The position numbers were made by a program, and so were the translations under genes. The notes below the pieces were generated by a model that was not told the origin of the DNA, ran no database searches, and was given only the letters and a program-made list of their open reading frames with translations. Positions 1 through 8,070 of a stretch of 64,000 bases of DNA are shown piece after piece. This DNA comes from Verrucomicrobiota bacterium (GTDB lineage Bacteria > Verrucomicrobiota > Verrucomicrobiia > Limisphaerales > UBA9464). The stretch spans positions 33,317 through 97,316 of the forward strand of contig CANGKZ010000017.1 in the NCBI GenBank assembly GCA_947454705.1, in the 5' to 3' direction. The number at the start of each line of letters is the position of its first letter. Positions within the stretch are counted from its first letter, which is position 1.

Positions 1-1032
1 GGCTTCGATTTCGCGGGTCCAATCGGTCACCGACAGGGCGGGAATCATGGCCCCGAGGGCTTCTGCGAGCGGGAGTCCGGCGCATTTTTCCGAAATGCGA
101 ACCGGCTTGAAGTGATCAGCCGGAACGCTGCCGGGAAGCGGATCGATGAGCGTTTCGAGTTTCTGATGCCGCTTCTGGATCGAGCGCTGGTGCTGTTCCT
201 CCGGGGTGAGAAAGCAGTAGGGGCACGAGACTCCGGGGACGTGCCGGGGATCGGTCTGTTCGGCAACGGTCAGCGGGGACTGGCATTTGAAGCACACGCC
301 GGATCCGGTTTCGCGGAGATTGGGTCCAACACCCACGCGTTGATCAAAAACGAAACATTCGCCCCGATAATGCGCCCCGCCGCATTCCTCGAAGTACTTC
401 AGGATTCCGCCATCGAGCTGGAATACGTTTTCGAATCCGGCTTGTTCCATGAAGGGACCGGCCTTCTCGCATCGGATCCCGCCGGTGCAGAACATCACCA
501 CGGGCCGATTCTTGAGATCGGCCGGGAGCTTGTTCACCGCGCTGGGGAAATCGCGAAAGTGATCGATGCCGATGGGCAGTGCGTTCTCGAAGGTGCCCAT
601 GCGCACCTCGTAGTCGTTGCGGGTGTCGAGCAGGGTGAGGGGGCGTCCCTCGTCGAGCCACTGCTTGAGCGTGCGCGCGGGGAGCTTGGGCGAGGTGCGT
701 CGCGCGGGTTCGATTCCGTCGATGCCGAAGGCGATGATCTCCTTCTTCAACCGCACCAGCATGCGGTGAAAGGGCACGTGATCGGTCTCGCTGTATTTCG
801 GAGTGAGCGTTTCCAGGCCGGGCCAGGAACGGAGCTCGGCCAGCACGCGATCGATCGATCCCGCGGAGCCGGCGAGGAAGAGGTTGATGCCTTCGTGGCT
901 GAGAAGAATGGTTCCCTTGAGGTTCCAATCGCGGCACTTCGCGAGTAGGTCGGCACGACGCGTACGCAGGTCGGTCAGCGTGGCGAACTGGTAGGCGGCA
1001 ATGTTGGTGATCTTTTCCGTGGGCGTATGCAT
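1..1032 (-). CDS. trhO: tRNA U34 hydroxylase TrhO with C-terminal extension (partial, runs off left edge)
   Basis: The 344 visible residues match the rhodanese-type tRNA uridine(34) hydroxylase family (TrhO/YceA), which adds the oxygen in 5-hydroxyuridine formation at the wobble base. An N-terminal domain (about 1-100) is followed by a rhodanese domain (about 120-220) with the active-site loop [10 protein letters not shown] and catalytic Cys near residue 182. Two CxxC pairs (about 247-250 and 270-273) look like a zinc-binding tail. The reading frame stays open to base 1. Residues after about 310 ([15 protein letters not shown]) resemble the S4-like start of RluA-type pseudouridine synthases, so the full protein may be a TrhO-pseudouridine synthase fusion; that part is inference. 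The ATG lies at 1030-1032. It is the last gene of a minus-strand run, 50 bp after the VOC gene. Confidence 0.85.
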   Translation of the reverse strand, partial: MHTPTEKITNIAAYQFATLTDLRTRRADLLAKCRDWNLKGTILLSHEGINLFLAGSAGSIDRVLAELRSWPGLETLTPKYSETDHVPFHRMLVRLKKEIIAFGIDGIEPARRTSPKLPARTLKQWLDEGRPLTLLDTRNDYEVRMGTFENALPIGIDHFRDFPSAVNKLPADLKNRPVVMFCTGGIRCEKAGPFMEQAGFENVFQLDGGILKYFEECGGAHYRGECFVFDQRVGVGPNLRETGSGVCFKCQSPLTVAEQTDPRHVPGVSCPYCFLTPEEQHQRSIQKRHQKLETLIDPLPGSVPADHFKPVRISEKCAGLPLAEALGAMIPALSVTDWTREIEA

Positions 1033-1082
1033 CCGGCTTGGACGCGAGCCTACCGGAGGTCGCGTCGCGCGTCAGCACGCGA

Positions 1083-1610
1083 TCAAGCCGATGCCGGAAC
1101 CCCGGGATTGTGCAGCGCAAGGAGTCCGGCAAGGTCCAGCGGTTCACTCACCATGGATAGTTCGCCCCGGGCATCGCGCGGCCATTCGGATTCGGGATAA
1201 TCCCAGTAAAGCTCCACCCCGTTGCCGTCGGGATCGCGCAGGTAAATGGCCTGGCTGACTCCATGGTCGGCCGCGCCGTCGAGCGGGATGCCCGCGCGAA
1301 TCACGCGATGCAGCACTTCCGAAAGTCCCTCGCGCGTGGGCAGCAACACGGCGACGTGGTACAGGCCGGTGGTTCCCGGGCCCGGGGGATTCCCGCCGTG
1401 GCTTTCCCAGGTGTTGAGGCCGATGTGGTGGTGATACCCGCCGGCGCTGAGGAACACGGCCTGGCGTCCGTAACGCTGGGTAACCTGGAACCCGATCACA
1501 TCGCGCCAGAAGGCGAGGGAGCGTTCCAAATCCGATACCTTGAGGTGCACGTGTCCGATCCGCGTTGCGGCGGGAAGGACGGCATGTGGAGAGGCTGCGA
1601 CGTTCGCCAT
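1083..1610 (-). CDS. VOC-family (glyoxalase/extradiol-dioxygenase fold) protein
   Basis: This 175-residue protein has the two-module VOC fold: an N-terminal HVHLKVSDLERSLAFWRD segment, a central HHHIGLNTW strand, a YHVAVLLPT strand opening the second module, and the closing DPDGNGVELYWD motif that carries a metal-ligand Glu. The arrangement resembles CatE-type catechol-2,3-dioxygenase-like proteins, but substrate cannot be read from the sequence. I chose the ATG at 1608-1610 because the extra N-terminal residues of the longer frame are low-complexity Arg/Pro and overlap the upstream gene. It starts 13 bp after the stop of the FG-GAP/haem gene, so the two are probably cotranscribed. No signal peptide is visible, so it should be cytoplasmic. 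Confidence 0.85.
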   Translation of the reverse strand: MANVAASPHAVLPAATRIGHVHLKVSDLERSLAFWRDVIGFQVTQRYGRQAVFLSAGGYHHHIGLNTWESHGGNPPGPGTTGLYHVAVLLPTREGLSEVLHRVIRAGIPLDGAADHGVSQAIYLRDPDGNGVELYWDYPESEWPRDARGELSMVSEPLDLAGLLALHNPGVPASA

Positions 1611-1623
1611 GCCGGAGGCTAAT

Positions 1624-3423
1624 TCAGCGCGGGCTCGCGCGCGAATCTGTCTTCGAAGCTGGAGGCAACGCTGTGGCGTCCGGGGTGATGCGCCACCGGG
1701 TGACGCGGCCCATGCGGTCGTTGGGCGGGAATCCGTGCATGCCGGAGGCGAGGACATCGAGCGTGCCGGGGGCTTCCAGTGTTCCGACCGCGAGCGAGAT
1801 CAACTGCGTGGGCGTGCGGGCCAGGGTGTGGGCGGTGAAGCGCTGGTGTCCGTCGTTCCTCAACCAGAACAGGGAACCTCGGGCGGGATCGTCCCAATCG
1901 TTGAAGAGGCTGGTGACGAGGACATCTGTAAACCCATCGCGATCGACATCCTCGGCCACCGCGGCGTAAGCCCCGTAGATTCGGTGGATGTCGTGCCATT
2001 CGAAGCGGAGTTGCCCTTTGTTTTCGAGCCACTGCACGCCGTGAAAGGCCCGTGGGGTGCGGGTGGCGAGGTCCATGGCGTCGCCGTTGGTGTACAGAAT
2101 GTCGAGGTCGCCATCGCCATCGAGATCCACCAGCGAGATCCCGGCCGAGCCGTACGCGGGGGTGCCGGCTTCGAACAGGATGCGCTCGCGAAATCCGCCG
2201 CGGCCGTCGTTGAGGAATGCGGAAATCCGTTCGTGTTCCTGTCCAAACAGGGCCACGAAATCGAGTCGCCCGTCGCCATCGAGATCCACCGGGATCACCT
2301 CGATGGCTCCGGTGCGGGACACCACCGTGCGGTAGCTCCATTGATCCGTGCCCCGGTTTTCGAGCATTCCGATTTCCCCGGTTCGAAGGAATCCGAACGC
2401 GGCCACGACGAAGTCCATTCGACCGTCGGCGTTGAAATCCCCGGGGGCGACATCCGCCACGCGGCCGAGTCCCTCGACCAGGGTTTGGTTCGTAAATGTG
2501 CCGTCGGGTTGTTGACGCATCCAGACCACGCGGCCCACGGGGTCCTCGGTGGGATCAATGCGGGTCTGTGCGGCCGCGATCAAATCGATGCGTCCGGTGG
2601 CTGAGTTGGTCCACGCATGCGCGCGTGAGGGATGGGGAATCGCGGCCAGGGTGTCTTCGATCCAATCAACGGATGCGGTACCAGAATTGGTTCGGCCCTT
2701 TGGGTGGATCCAGTTCACGCGCGAGGATTCGGTGTCGCACACGATCACGCCGGGGTGGCCGTTCTGTTGGAGATCGACGATGCGCAGGTTGCCGATCATC
2801 GGGTGGAAGCGGGTGTCGGGAGGGCGCGGGGTTCCGAACGGGGTTCCGTGGGTGATGCGAATGAGCCGGGTGGCGGTCGAGACCGGCGGGTCGGCGGCGA
2901 GTGCGGGGGGCGAGGCCGGGCTGAAGGTCAGGTAGTAGTGAAGCAGGTCGGAGCGCTGGTCTGCGGTGAGGGCGGGGAGTCCCTTGTTGGTGCGGATAGT
3001 GCCCATGCGGTCGAACACCTCGATCCAGTTGGTGTGTCCGAGCGATGCGGGACCGGGCACGGCGTGGCAGGCGCCGCAATGGGGCGTGAGGTTGGCCGCG
3101 AGGGCCCATGCGGAGGGTTTGAGCTGGGAGCGTTTCGACACGGCGTCCCAGCGGGCGCGCGGGAAGGCATCGGGCTTGGCATGGCATTCCACGCACCCGG
3201 TGTGAAACGGCGAGGCGACCCCGGCGGCGGGGTAGAGGTGGGTGATGCGAAAGGCGGCCTCGGATTGCGGTGGATTCCCGGGACCTGAAAAGGAGTCGGG
3301 AGGAGCGGCCGGTGGTATGAACCGATTTTGATACAGAATCCACGCCGCCAACAGCGCGCCCAGCGTGCCGAGGGTGAACACGGTGGAGCGAACGGTCGAT
3401 GCGTTGGTGCGGCGGGATGGCAT
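1624..3423 (-). CDS. Membrane-anchored dihaem FG-GAP/VCBS repeat protein
   Basis: The protein has about 599 residues. A membrane anchor near the N terminus (TVFTLGTLGALLAAWILYQ) is followed by two haem-binding motifs, CVECH and CGACH, about 40 residues apart. A beta-propeller-like region follows with repeated calcium-type motifs (DFNADGRMDF, DLDGDGRLDF, DLDGDGDLDI, DVDRDGFTDV). This is the pattern of FG-GAP/VCBS proteins fused to cytochrome c modules in planctomycetes and verrucomicrobia, probably an extracytoplasmic electron-transfer or polymer-associated protein. The frame could extend to a TTG at 3504, but that codon sits in the U-tract of a terminator, so I prefer the ATG at 3421-3423. 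The precise start remains uncertain. Confidence 0.8.
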   Translation of the reverse strand: MPSRRTNASTVRSTVFTLGTLGALLAAWILYQNRFIPPAAPPDSFSGPGNPPQSEAAFRITHLYPAAGVASPFHTGCVECHAKPDAFPRARWDAVSKRSQLKPSAWALAANLTPHCGACHAVPGPASLGHTNWIEVFDRMGTIRTNKGLPALTADQRSDLLHYYLTFSPASPPALAADPPVSTATRLIRITHGTPFGTPRPPDTRFHPMIGNLRIVDLQQNGHPGVIVCDTESSRVNWIHPKGRTNSGTASVDWIEDTLAAIPHPSRAHAWTNSATGRIDLIAAAQTRIDPTEDPVGRVVWMRQQPDGTFTNQTLVEGLGRVADVAPGDFNADGRMDFVVAAFGFLRTGEIGMLENRGTDQWSYRTVVSRTGAIEVIPVDLDGDGRLDFVALFGQEHERISAFLNDGRGGFRERILFEAGTPAYGSAGISLVDLDGDGDLDILYTNGDAMDLATRTPRAFHGVQWLENKGQLRFEWHDIHRIYGAYAAVAEDVDRDGFTDVLVTSLFNDWDDPARGSLFWLRNDGHQRFTAHTLARTPTQLISLAVGTLEAPGTLDVLASGMHGFPPNDRMGRVTRWRITPDATALPPASKTDSRASPR

Positions 3424-3501
3424 CCGGCGGGATGGAGTGCGGCGAAACGGTATCGAAGCGAGTGCCGGTTGCCGAGTGCGGTTCGATACTGGATCGAAAT
3501 G

Positions 3502-3530
3502 CAAAAACGCCTCCGGCGGACCGGAGGCGT
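3502..3530 (-). terminator. Rho-independent terminator after the DUF1501 gene
   Basis: A perfect 10-bp inverted repeat with a 4-nt loop (3507-3530) is followed on the minus strand by a run of five T (3502-3506). It lies 37 bp after the DUF1501 stop codon. It should end the DUF1800-DUF1501 transcript and leave the FG-GAP gene with its own promoter. Confidence 0.85.
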
Positions 3531-3566
3531 GTGGGTGGTTGTGGAATGGAATTCCGACGCGGTGCG

Positions 3567-4910
3567 TCAGCCGAGGAAGCCGAGATTCTGCGAGCCGAAG
3601 CCGGTGAGATTCGGGAACACGCTGGCGAGTTGATTCGCAGGGACGCCGAACCAGGAGGCGAGGGTGGCGCCGTATTGATCGACCGAGGTCGAGGGGATGA
3701 GCGCACCACGGGAGCCGGAGTCGTCGGGTCCGCCGAGTCCGAGCGTGGGGAAGGTGCCGTAGAGTTGGCCGCCCTGGACGGCGCCGCCGAGGATGAGGTG
3801 GTGGTTGCCCCAGCCGTGGTCGGAGCCGGTGCCACTGGGCTGAAGCGTGCGGCCGAAGTCGGACAGGGTGAAGCTGGTGACCTTGTCGGGCAGGCCGAGT
3901 TCGACGGTGGATTTGTAAAACGCGTCGAGGGCTTCACCGAGCTGGCTGAGCAGGTCCCAGTGCTGCCAGCTCTGGGAGCCGTGGGTGTCGAATCCGCCAA
4001 TGGTGCAGAAGAAGATCTGCCGGTTCATTCCCACGGTGCCGCGGAGCTTGATGATCTGCGCGATTTGCTTGAGCTGATTGCCAATCGAGGTGCCGGGGAA
4101 GGGCGTGGCGATGGTGGCGCTGTTGCCGGTGAGCAGGGCGTTCAGGCCCATGGCGTCCTGACGCACCTTGTTGGCGGCCTGTACGAGGGTGACGCCGCTG
4201 TTGAGCGAGAGCACCTGCTGGAGGCCGGTCTTGCGGGCATCACCTGCGGCCTGTGGCCAGAGCTGCATGCCCGACGGATCGAGGTTGAAGCCCGGGAGCA
4301 GGCTCGCGGATTGGACGATCTTGCCGGCGCAGAAGAGTGCGGGTCCGGAGATGGAGACCGCGGCGGGGAAGCTCGATGAGCCGTTGAGCGGATTGACCAC
4401 ATCGGCCACCCGCGCGCCCCAGCCGGTGCCGCCGGAGGAGGAGGGAATGCCGCTCTGCATCTGCTGCACCTGGTCGGAGTGGGAGAACAGGTTGGTGGGC
4501 AGCGGAACGGCGTTGGCCAGGAACTGCTGCCGGGTGACCGGCTGCACGAGCATGCCGACGTTGGCCAGCACGGCGAGTTGGCCCGAGTTCCAGTACGGAT
4601 GAATCGCGGCCAGGCCGGGATTGAGTCCGTAGGGGGTACCATTTTTGGTCTGAACCTGGAGCAGCGGGCCGTTGCTGTCGGGCAGGGCGAGGCTGCCGCG
4701 GGCGTTTTTGTAGAGGTTGAACTCGGACTGGGTGAGCGGGACGACGGTGTTGTGTCCGTCGTTGCCACCGGCGAGGAAGACGCAGACGAGGGCCTTGTAA
4801 TCGGTTTGAGCCGATTGGGCGAAGGCGCTCATGCGGCCGAGGTAGGGAAGCAGCGCGGCGGCACCGATTCCGCGGATCATCCGTCGACGGGAGAAGCGAA
4901 GCGTGTTCAT
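3567..4910 (-). CDS. DUF1501 family protein, Tat-exported
   Basis: This 447-residue protein opens with a twin-arginine signal (SRRRMIRGIGAAALLPYLG...AFAQ) and continues into the DUF1501 domain: VFLAGGNDGHNTVVPL near the N terminus, FFCTIGGFDTHGSQ in the middle and TLSDFGRTLQPSGTGSDHGW near the C terminus. These Asp/His-rich motifs resemble the metal site of the alkaline-phosphatase/sulfatase superfamily, so a periplasmic or surface hydrolase is likely, but no substrate is known to me. DUF1501 genes usually pair with DUF1800 genes, as here: the DUF1800 gene ends 55 bp upstream on the same strand. A strong terminator follows the gene. Confidence 0.9.
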   Translation of the reverse strand: MNTLRFSRRRMIRGIGAAALLPYLGRMSAFAQSAQTDYKALVCVFLAGGNDGHNTVVPLTQSEFNLYKNARGSLALPDSNGPLLQVQTKNGTPYGLNPGLAAIHPYWNSGQLAVLANVGMLVQPVTRQQFLANAVPLPTNLFSHSDQVQQMQSGIPSSSGGTGWGARVADVVNPLNGSSSFPAAVSISGPALFCAGKIVQSASLLPGFNLDPSGMQLWPQAAGDARKTGLQQVLSLNSGVTLVQAANKVRQDAMGLNALLTGNSATIATPFPGTSIGNQLKQIAQIIKLRGTVGMNRQIFFCTIGGFDTHGSQSWQHWDLLSQLGEALDAFYKSTVELGLPDKVTSFTLSDFGRTLQPSGTGSDHGWGNHHLILGGAVQGGQLYGTFPTLGLGGPDDSGSRGALIPSTSVDQYGATLASWFGVPANQLASVFPNLTGFGSQNLGFLG

Positions 4911-4965
4911 GGAGATTCCTGGGAAGGGATTGGATTGGGAGTTCGAATCAGGATCGGTGTCGGGA

Positions 4966-7890
4966 TCAATATTGGACCGCGTACTGTCCGCTGAGGGCGG
5001 TGAGGTAGAGGACGGTTTCGATGCGTGTGGCGGCGTCGTAACCCGGGGTGGCGGCGGTGATGAGCGCGGTCTTCATCGCGGCCGGCATGCGTCCGTAGAG
5101 GAGCACCTGGTTCACGGCTTCGACGAGGCCCGGCATGTCGTTGCCGTAGGGCTGGAAGGGCGAGAGGTCGAGGACCATGTCGGTGGCCGGATAGTGGATG
5201 GCGCTGAAGATCAGGTTCCCGCGGAGGACGGCCTCGGTGGGGCTGTAGATCTGGAACTCGGGTCCGAACATCGGGCTCTTCGGCACGTGGTACATCGGGG
5301 AGAACCAGCTGAACACCGAGGGCGGGCTCAGCACGGATTGACCAAGGTAGTCGTAGAGGTAGGTGAGTCCGTTGTCGGGAGCGAAGTGTCCGTTCACGGC
5401 GCGGAGGAATCCGCAGGTTTGCACGATGGCGTCCTTCAGTCGGCCTCCGTTGGCGGGCGCGGAGTCATCGCGCGCCTCGGGATCAAGCAGGATGGCGCGG
5501 ACCACAGCAGCGAGATCCCCGCGAACGCCCGATCCGTTGTCGGCAAACACCGAGCTGATGCGCTGGATATAAGCCGGGCTGGGATTGCTGGTGACCAGGC
5601 TGCGGATCAACCGGGTGGCGACGAACGGCGCGGTGTTCGGGTGGTTGAACAGGATGTCGAGAAGCATGTCGAGATCGGCATCGACGGAGAGCCCGGCCGG
5701 CACGTTGACGCCGAGGTAGGTCTTGGGTCCGTTGTCGTGATTGGCCGGGCGGGTCTCGAGCGGAGCGCCGAAGTATTCCCAGTTGTTCGGCTGCGGCGTG
5801 GCACCGGGCGCGGTGGCATAAGTCCAGCCGGTGAGGGCGAGGGCGACCTGATGCACGGTGGCTTGATCGTAGGTGGGAATCGGATTGCCGTTGGCATCGA
5901 GTTTCTGCGATCCGTCGGGGTTCAACTGCCAGAGTCCGATGGTGAACAGCTGCATGAGTTCACGGGCGTAATTCTCGTTCGCGCCGCCGGCGAGACCGGG
6001 CTTCATGGAATTCGCGAGATCCAGATACTTGGCCATCGAGGGGCAGACAGTGACTTCGCGCAGGAGCGTGCGGTAATTGCCGAAGGCGTTTTTGCTCAAC
6101 ACCTGCATCCAGGGGATGATTTCGTTGGCGTACACGAGCTTCGCCCCGGAGGTGACGATGATCTGGCTCAGGGCGAAGGAAACACGCTGACGCAACTGGT
6201 CGGGGGCCGTGGTGTAGTTGTAGAGGGCCCATTGCTTCACGGATCCCATGTTGTTGTCGGCGGGCTGCGGAATGACGGTCTCGGGCAGCGCCATTTGTTC
6301 ATCGAGATATCCCTGCAAACCCACCTGCTGCAGGTGCGCGAGCGACGCCGGGGAGGGGCCGAATGAGGCTTGTTCCAGGAATCGCGCACCGGTCAGCCAC
6401 GCCGCGGGAAACGGCGGGGCGGTGAGGGTGATGTTGGCGTTGGCGTACGTGGAGGGGGCGGCTGCTGCGGCTGCGCGAATGACCACCGAACTGCTCGCGG
6501 GCATCGAAGCCGGCGGCGTGTAGAGGCCGGCGGGGGTGATGGTTCCGACGAGCGCATTGCCGCCGGAGACACCATTGACGGACCAAATGACCCCGGTGTT
6601 GGCGTTGCCCGTCACGGTTGCGGTGAGGGCGAGCGTCGTGCCCAGCGGTACCGAGGCCACGGAGGGCGTGAGGGTGATCGACACCGGCGGCAACACCGTG
6701 ACGGTGGCCGACGCACTGGAATTGGAATTCGCAGCGGAAGTCGCGGTGACGGTGACCGCGGCCGGCGAAGGCACCGCAGCGGGCGCTGTGTAGAGGCCGG
6801 CGGAGCTAATGGTTCCCACGGTTGAATTTCCGCCGCTGACTCCGTTGACCGACCAGGTGACCGCAGAGTTGGCGCTGCCGGAAATGGAGGCGGTGAAGGC
6901 CTGCGAGGCGTTGACCTGAACCGAGGACGTGGCGGGCGAAACGGTCACGATCACCGGCGGCGGTGGCGGGGCGAGGGTGACGGTGGCCTGACCGGAGCTC
7001 GCCGGGTTGGCGGTGGAGATTGCTTGGATCGTGACGGTCGTGGAGGCCGGCATCGCGGCCGGTGCCGAATAGAGACCTGCACCAGAAATGGTGCCCACGG
7101 TGGCGTTGCCGCCGGCGATGCCGTTGACCGACCAGGTGACGGCGGTATTGGCGGATCCGGAAACGGTGGCGGTGAAGGCCTTGGTGGTGCTGAGCGGGAC
7201 CGAGGCGGTGGTGGGCGACACGCTCACGGTGACGCTGGGGACGGCGACGGTGACCGAGACCGTATTGCCGGTGACGGCACCGTTTCCGGGCTGTTGAACC
7301 GAGAAGACGATCGTGCCCGCCTGAGCGGCGTTTCCAGTGGCCTTGATCTGGGTGGAGGAAATGTAGGTGGTGGGGACCGGCACGCCGTTGGCGAGGGCCA
7401 CGGAATCGGGTGCAAAATTCGCGCCGTTAAAACTGACCACGTAGTTGCCTGGAGCGAGCTTCGAAGGCGAAACGCTCCACAACCACGGATACTTGCGAGT
7501 GATGGTGAGCGAGGCGGTGCCGAAGGTGGCGGGGAAGGCGGTGCTCTTGGCCTTCACCGTGACGACATTCGCCGCGGGTGCGGTCGCAGGGGCCTGATAA
7601 AAGCCGGTGGAGCTGATCGTTCCGACGGTGGTGTCTCCGCCGGGAATGTCATTCACGAGCCAGGTGACGGTGTTCGGCGAGATCGGAACGTAGCCGGTGA
7701 ATTGCCGGGTGGATCCGACTTCGATGCTCGAGGTCGTCGGATAGACCGTAATGGGCCCTGCAACCTGAGCCCGAACCGTCGAGGGCCAGGCGGAAATCAT
7801 GAGCAGGAACAGGGCGGTCCAGCGCGTGAGGATCGACTGGAATCGATCCTGTGGCCCTGCCGCCCGGAGAGGGGTGGAGTTGACGTTCAT
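4966..7890 (-). CDS. DUF1800 family protein with tandem Ig-like repeats
   Basis: This exported protein has about 974 residues. A signal peptide (ALFLLMISAWPSTVRA) is followed by four copies of a roughly 85-90-residue Ig-like repeat, each carrying a WSVNG-x2-GG motif and a VGTI-(S/T)-x2-G-(L/F)-Y segment. An IPT/TIG-like module sits between the first and second copy. The C-terminal half (from about residue 500) is DUF1800: RFLEQASFGPS, QLRQRVSFALSQI, NENYARELMQLFTIG, YLGVNVPAG and RLIRSLVTSNPSPAYI. The fold suggests a surface-exposed or secreted protein with an adhesive stalk. It pairs with the downstream DUF1501 gene. I chose the ATG at 7888-7890 because the upstream residues are not signal-like. 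Confidence 0.88.
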   Translation of the reverse strand: MNVNSTPLRAAGPQDRFQSILTRWTALFLLMISAWPSTVRAQVAGPITVYPTTSSIEVGSTRQFTGYVPISPNTVTWLVNDIPGGDTTVGTISSTGFYQAPATAPAANVVTVKAKSTAFPATFGTASLTITRKYPWLWSVSPSKLAPGNYVVSFNGANFAPDSVALANGVPVPTTYISSTQIKATGNAAQAGTIVFSVQQPGNGAVTGNTVSVTVAVPSVTVSVSPTTASVPLSTTKAFTATVSGSANTAVTWSVNGIAGGNATVGTISGAGLYSAPAAMPASTTVTIQAISTANPASSGQATVTLAPPPPPVIVTVSPATSSVQVNASQAFTASISGSANSAVTWSVNGVSGGNSTVGTISSAGLYTAPAAVPSPAAVTVTATSAANSNSSASATVTVLPPVSITLTPSVASVPLGTTLALTATVTGNANTGVIWSVNGVSGGNALVGTITPAGLYTPPASMPASSSVVIRAAAAAAPSTYANANITLTAPPFPAAWLTGARFLEQASFGPSPASLAHLQQVGLQGYLDEQMALPETVIPQPADNNMGSVKQWALYNYTTAPDQLRQRVSFALSQIIVTSGAKLVYANEIIPWMQVLSKNAFGNYRTLLREVTVCPSMAKYLDLANSMKPGLAGGANENYARELMQLFTIGLWQLNPDGSQKLDANGNPIPTYDQATVHQVALALTGWTYATAPGATPQPNNWEYFGAPLETRPANHDNGPKTYLGVNVPAGLSVDADLDMLLDILFNHPNTAPFVATRLIRSLVTSNPSPAYIQRISSVFADNGSGVRGDLAAVVRAILLDPEARDDSAPANGGRLKDAIVQTCGFLRAVNGHFAPDNGLTYLYDYLGQSVLSPPSVFSWFSPMYHVPKSPMFGPEFQIYSPTEAVLRGNLIFSAIHYPATDMVLDLSPFQPYGNDMPGLVEAVNQVLLYGRMPAAMKTALITAATPGYDAATRIETVLYLTALSGQYAVQY

Positions 7891-8070
7891 CGGTGTGTGG
7901 TGGTTTCGGTGCAGGCGGGGTGGATCGAACCCGTTTGCAGCACGCAAACCGTGTAAGACACCGCCCCATTTCCCCCGTTCTACGTCAGGTGGTGTGAAAG
8001 GTTACAGGGGGAGGATCATTCCCGAGACCCATGCTTGCCGTGCGCGGGAATCCGATGGATCCTCACGGCC

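Noticed and set aside
3424..3504. N-terminal extension of the FG-GAP protein to the TTG at 3504
   Set aside because: That start lies in the U-tract of the upstream terminator, and the extra residues are a low-complexity Arg/Ser/Pro repeat.
7905..7968. tRNA-like stretch on the minus strand (GGGTTCGATCC-like T-arm and a CTTACAC loop)
   Set aside because: The T-stem does not pair over five bases with a standard loop, and no matching 5' acceptor strand is present, so it does not fold as a tRNA. It is at most a decayed remnant.
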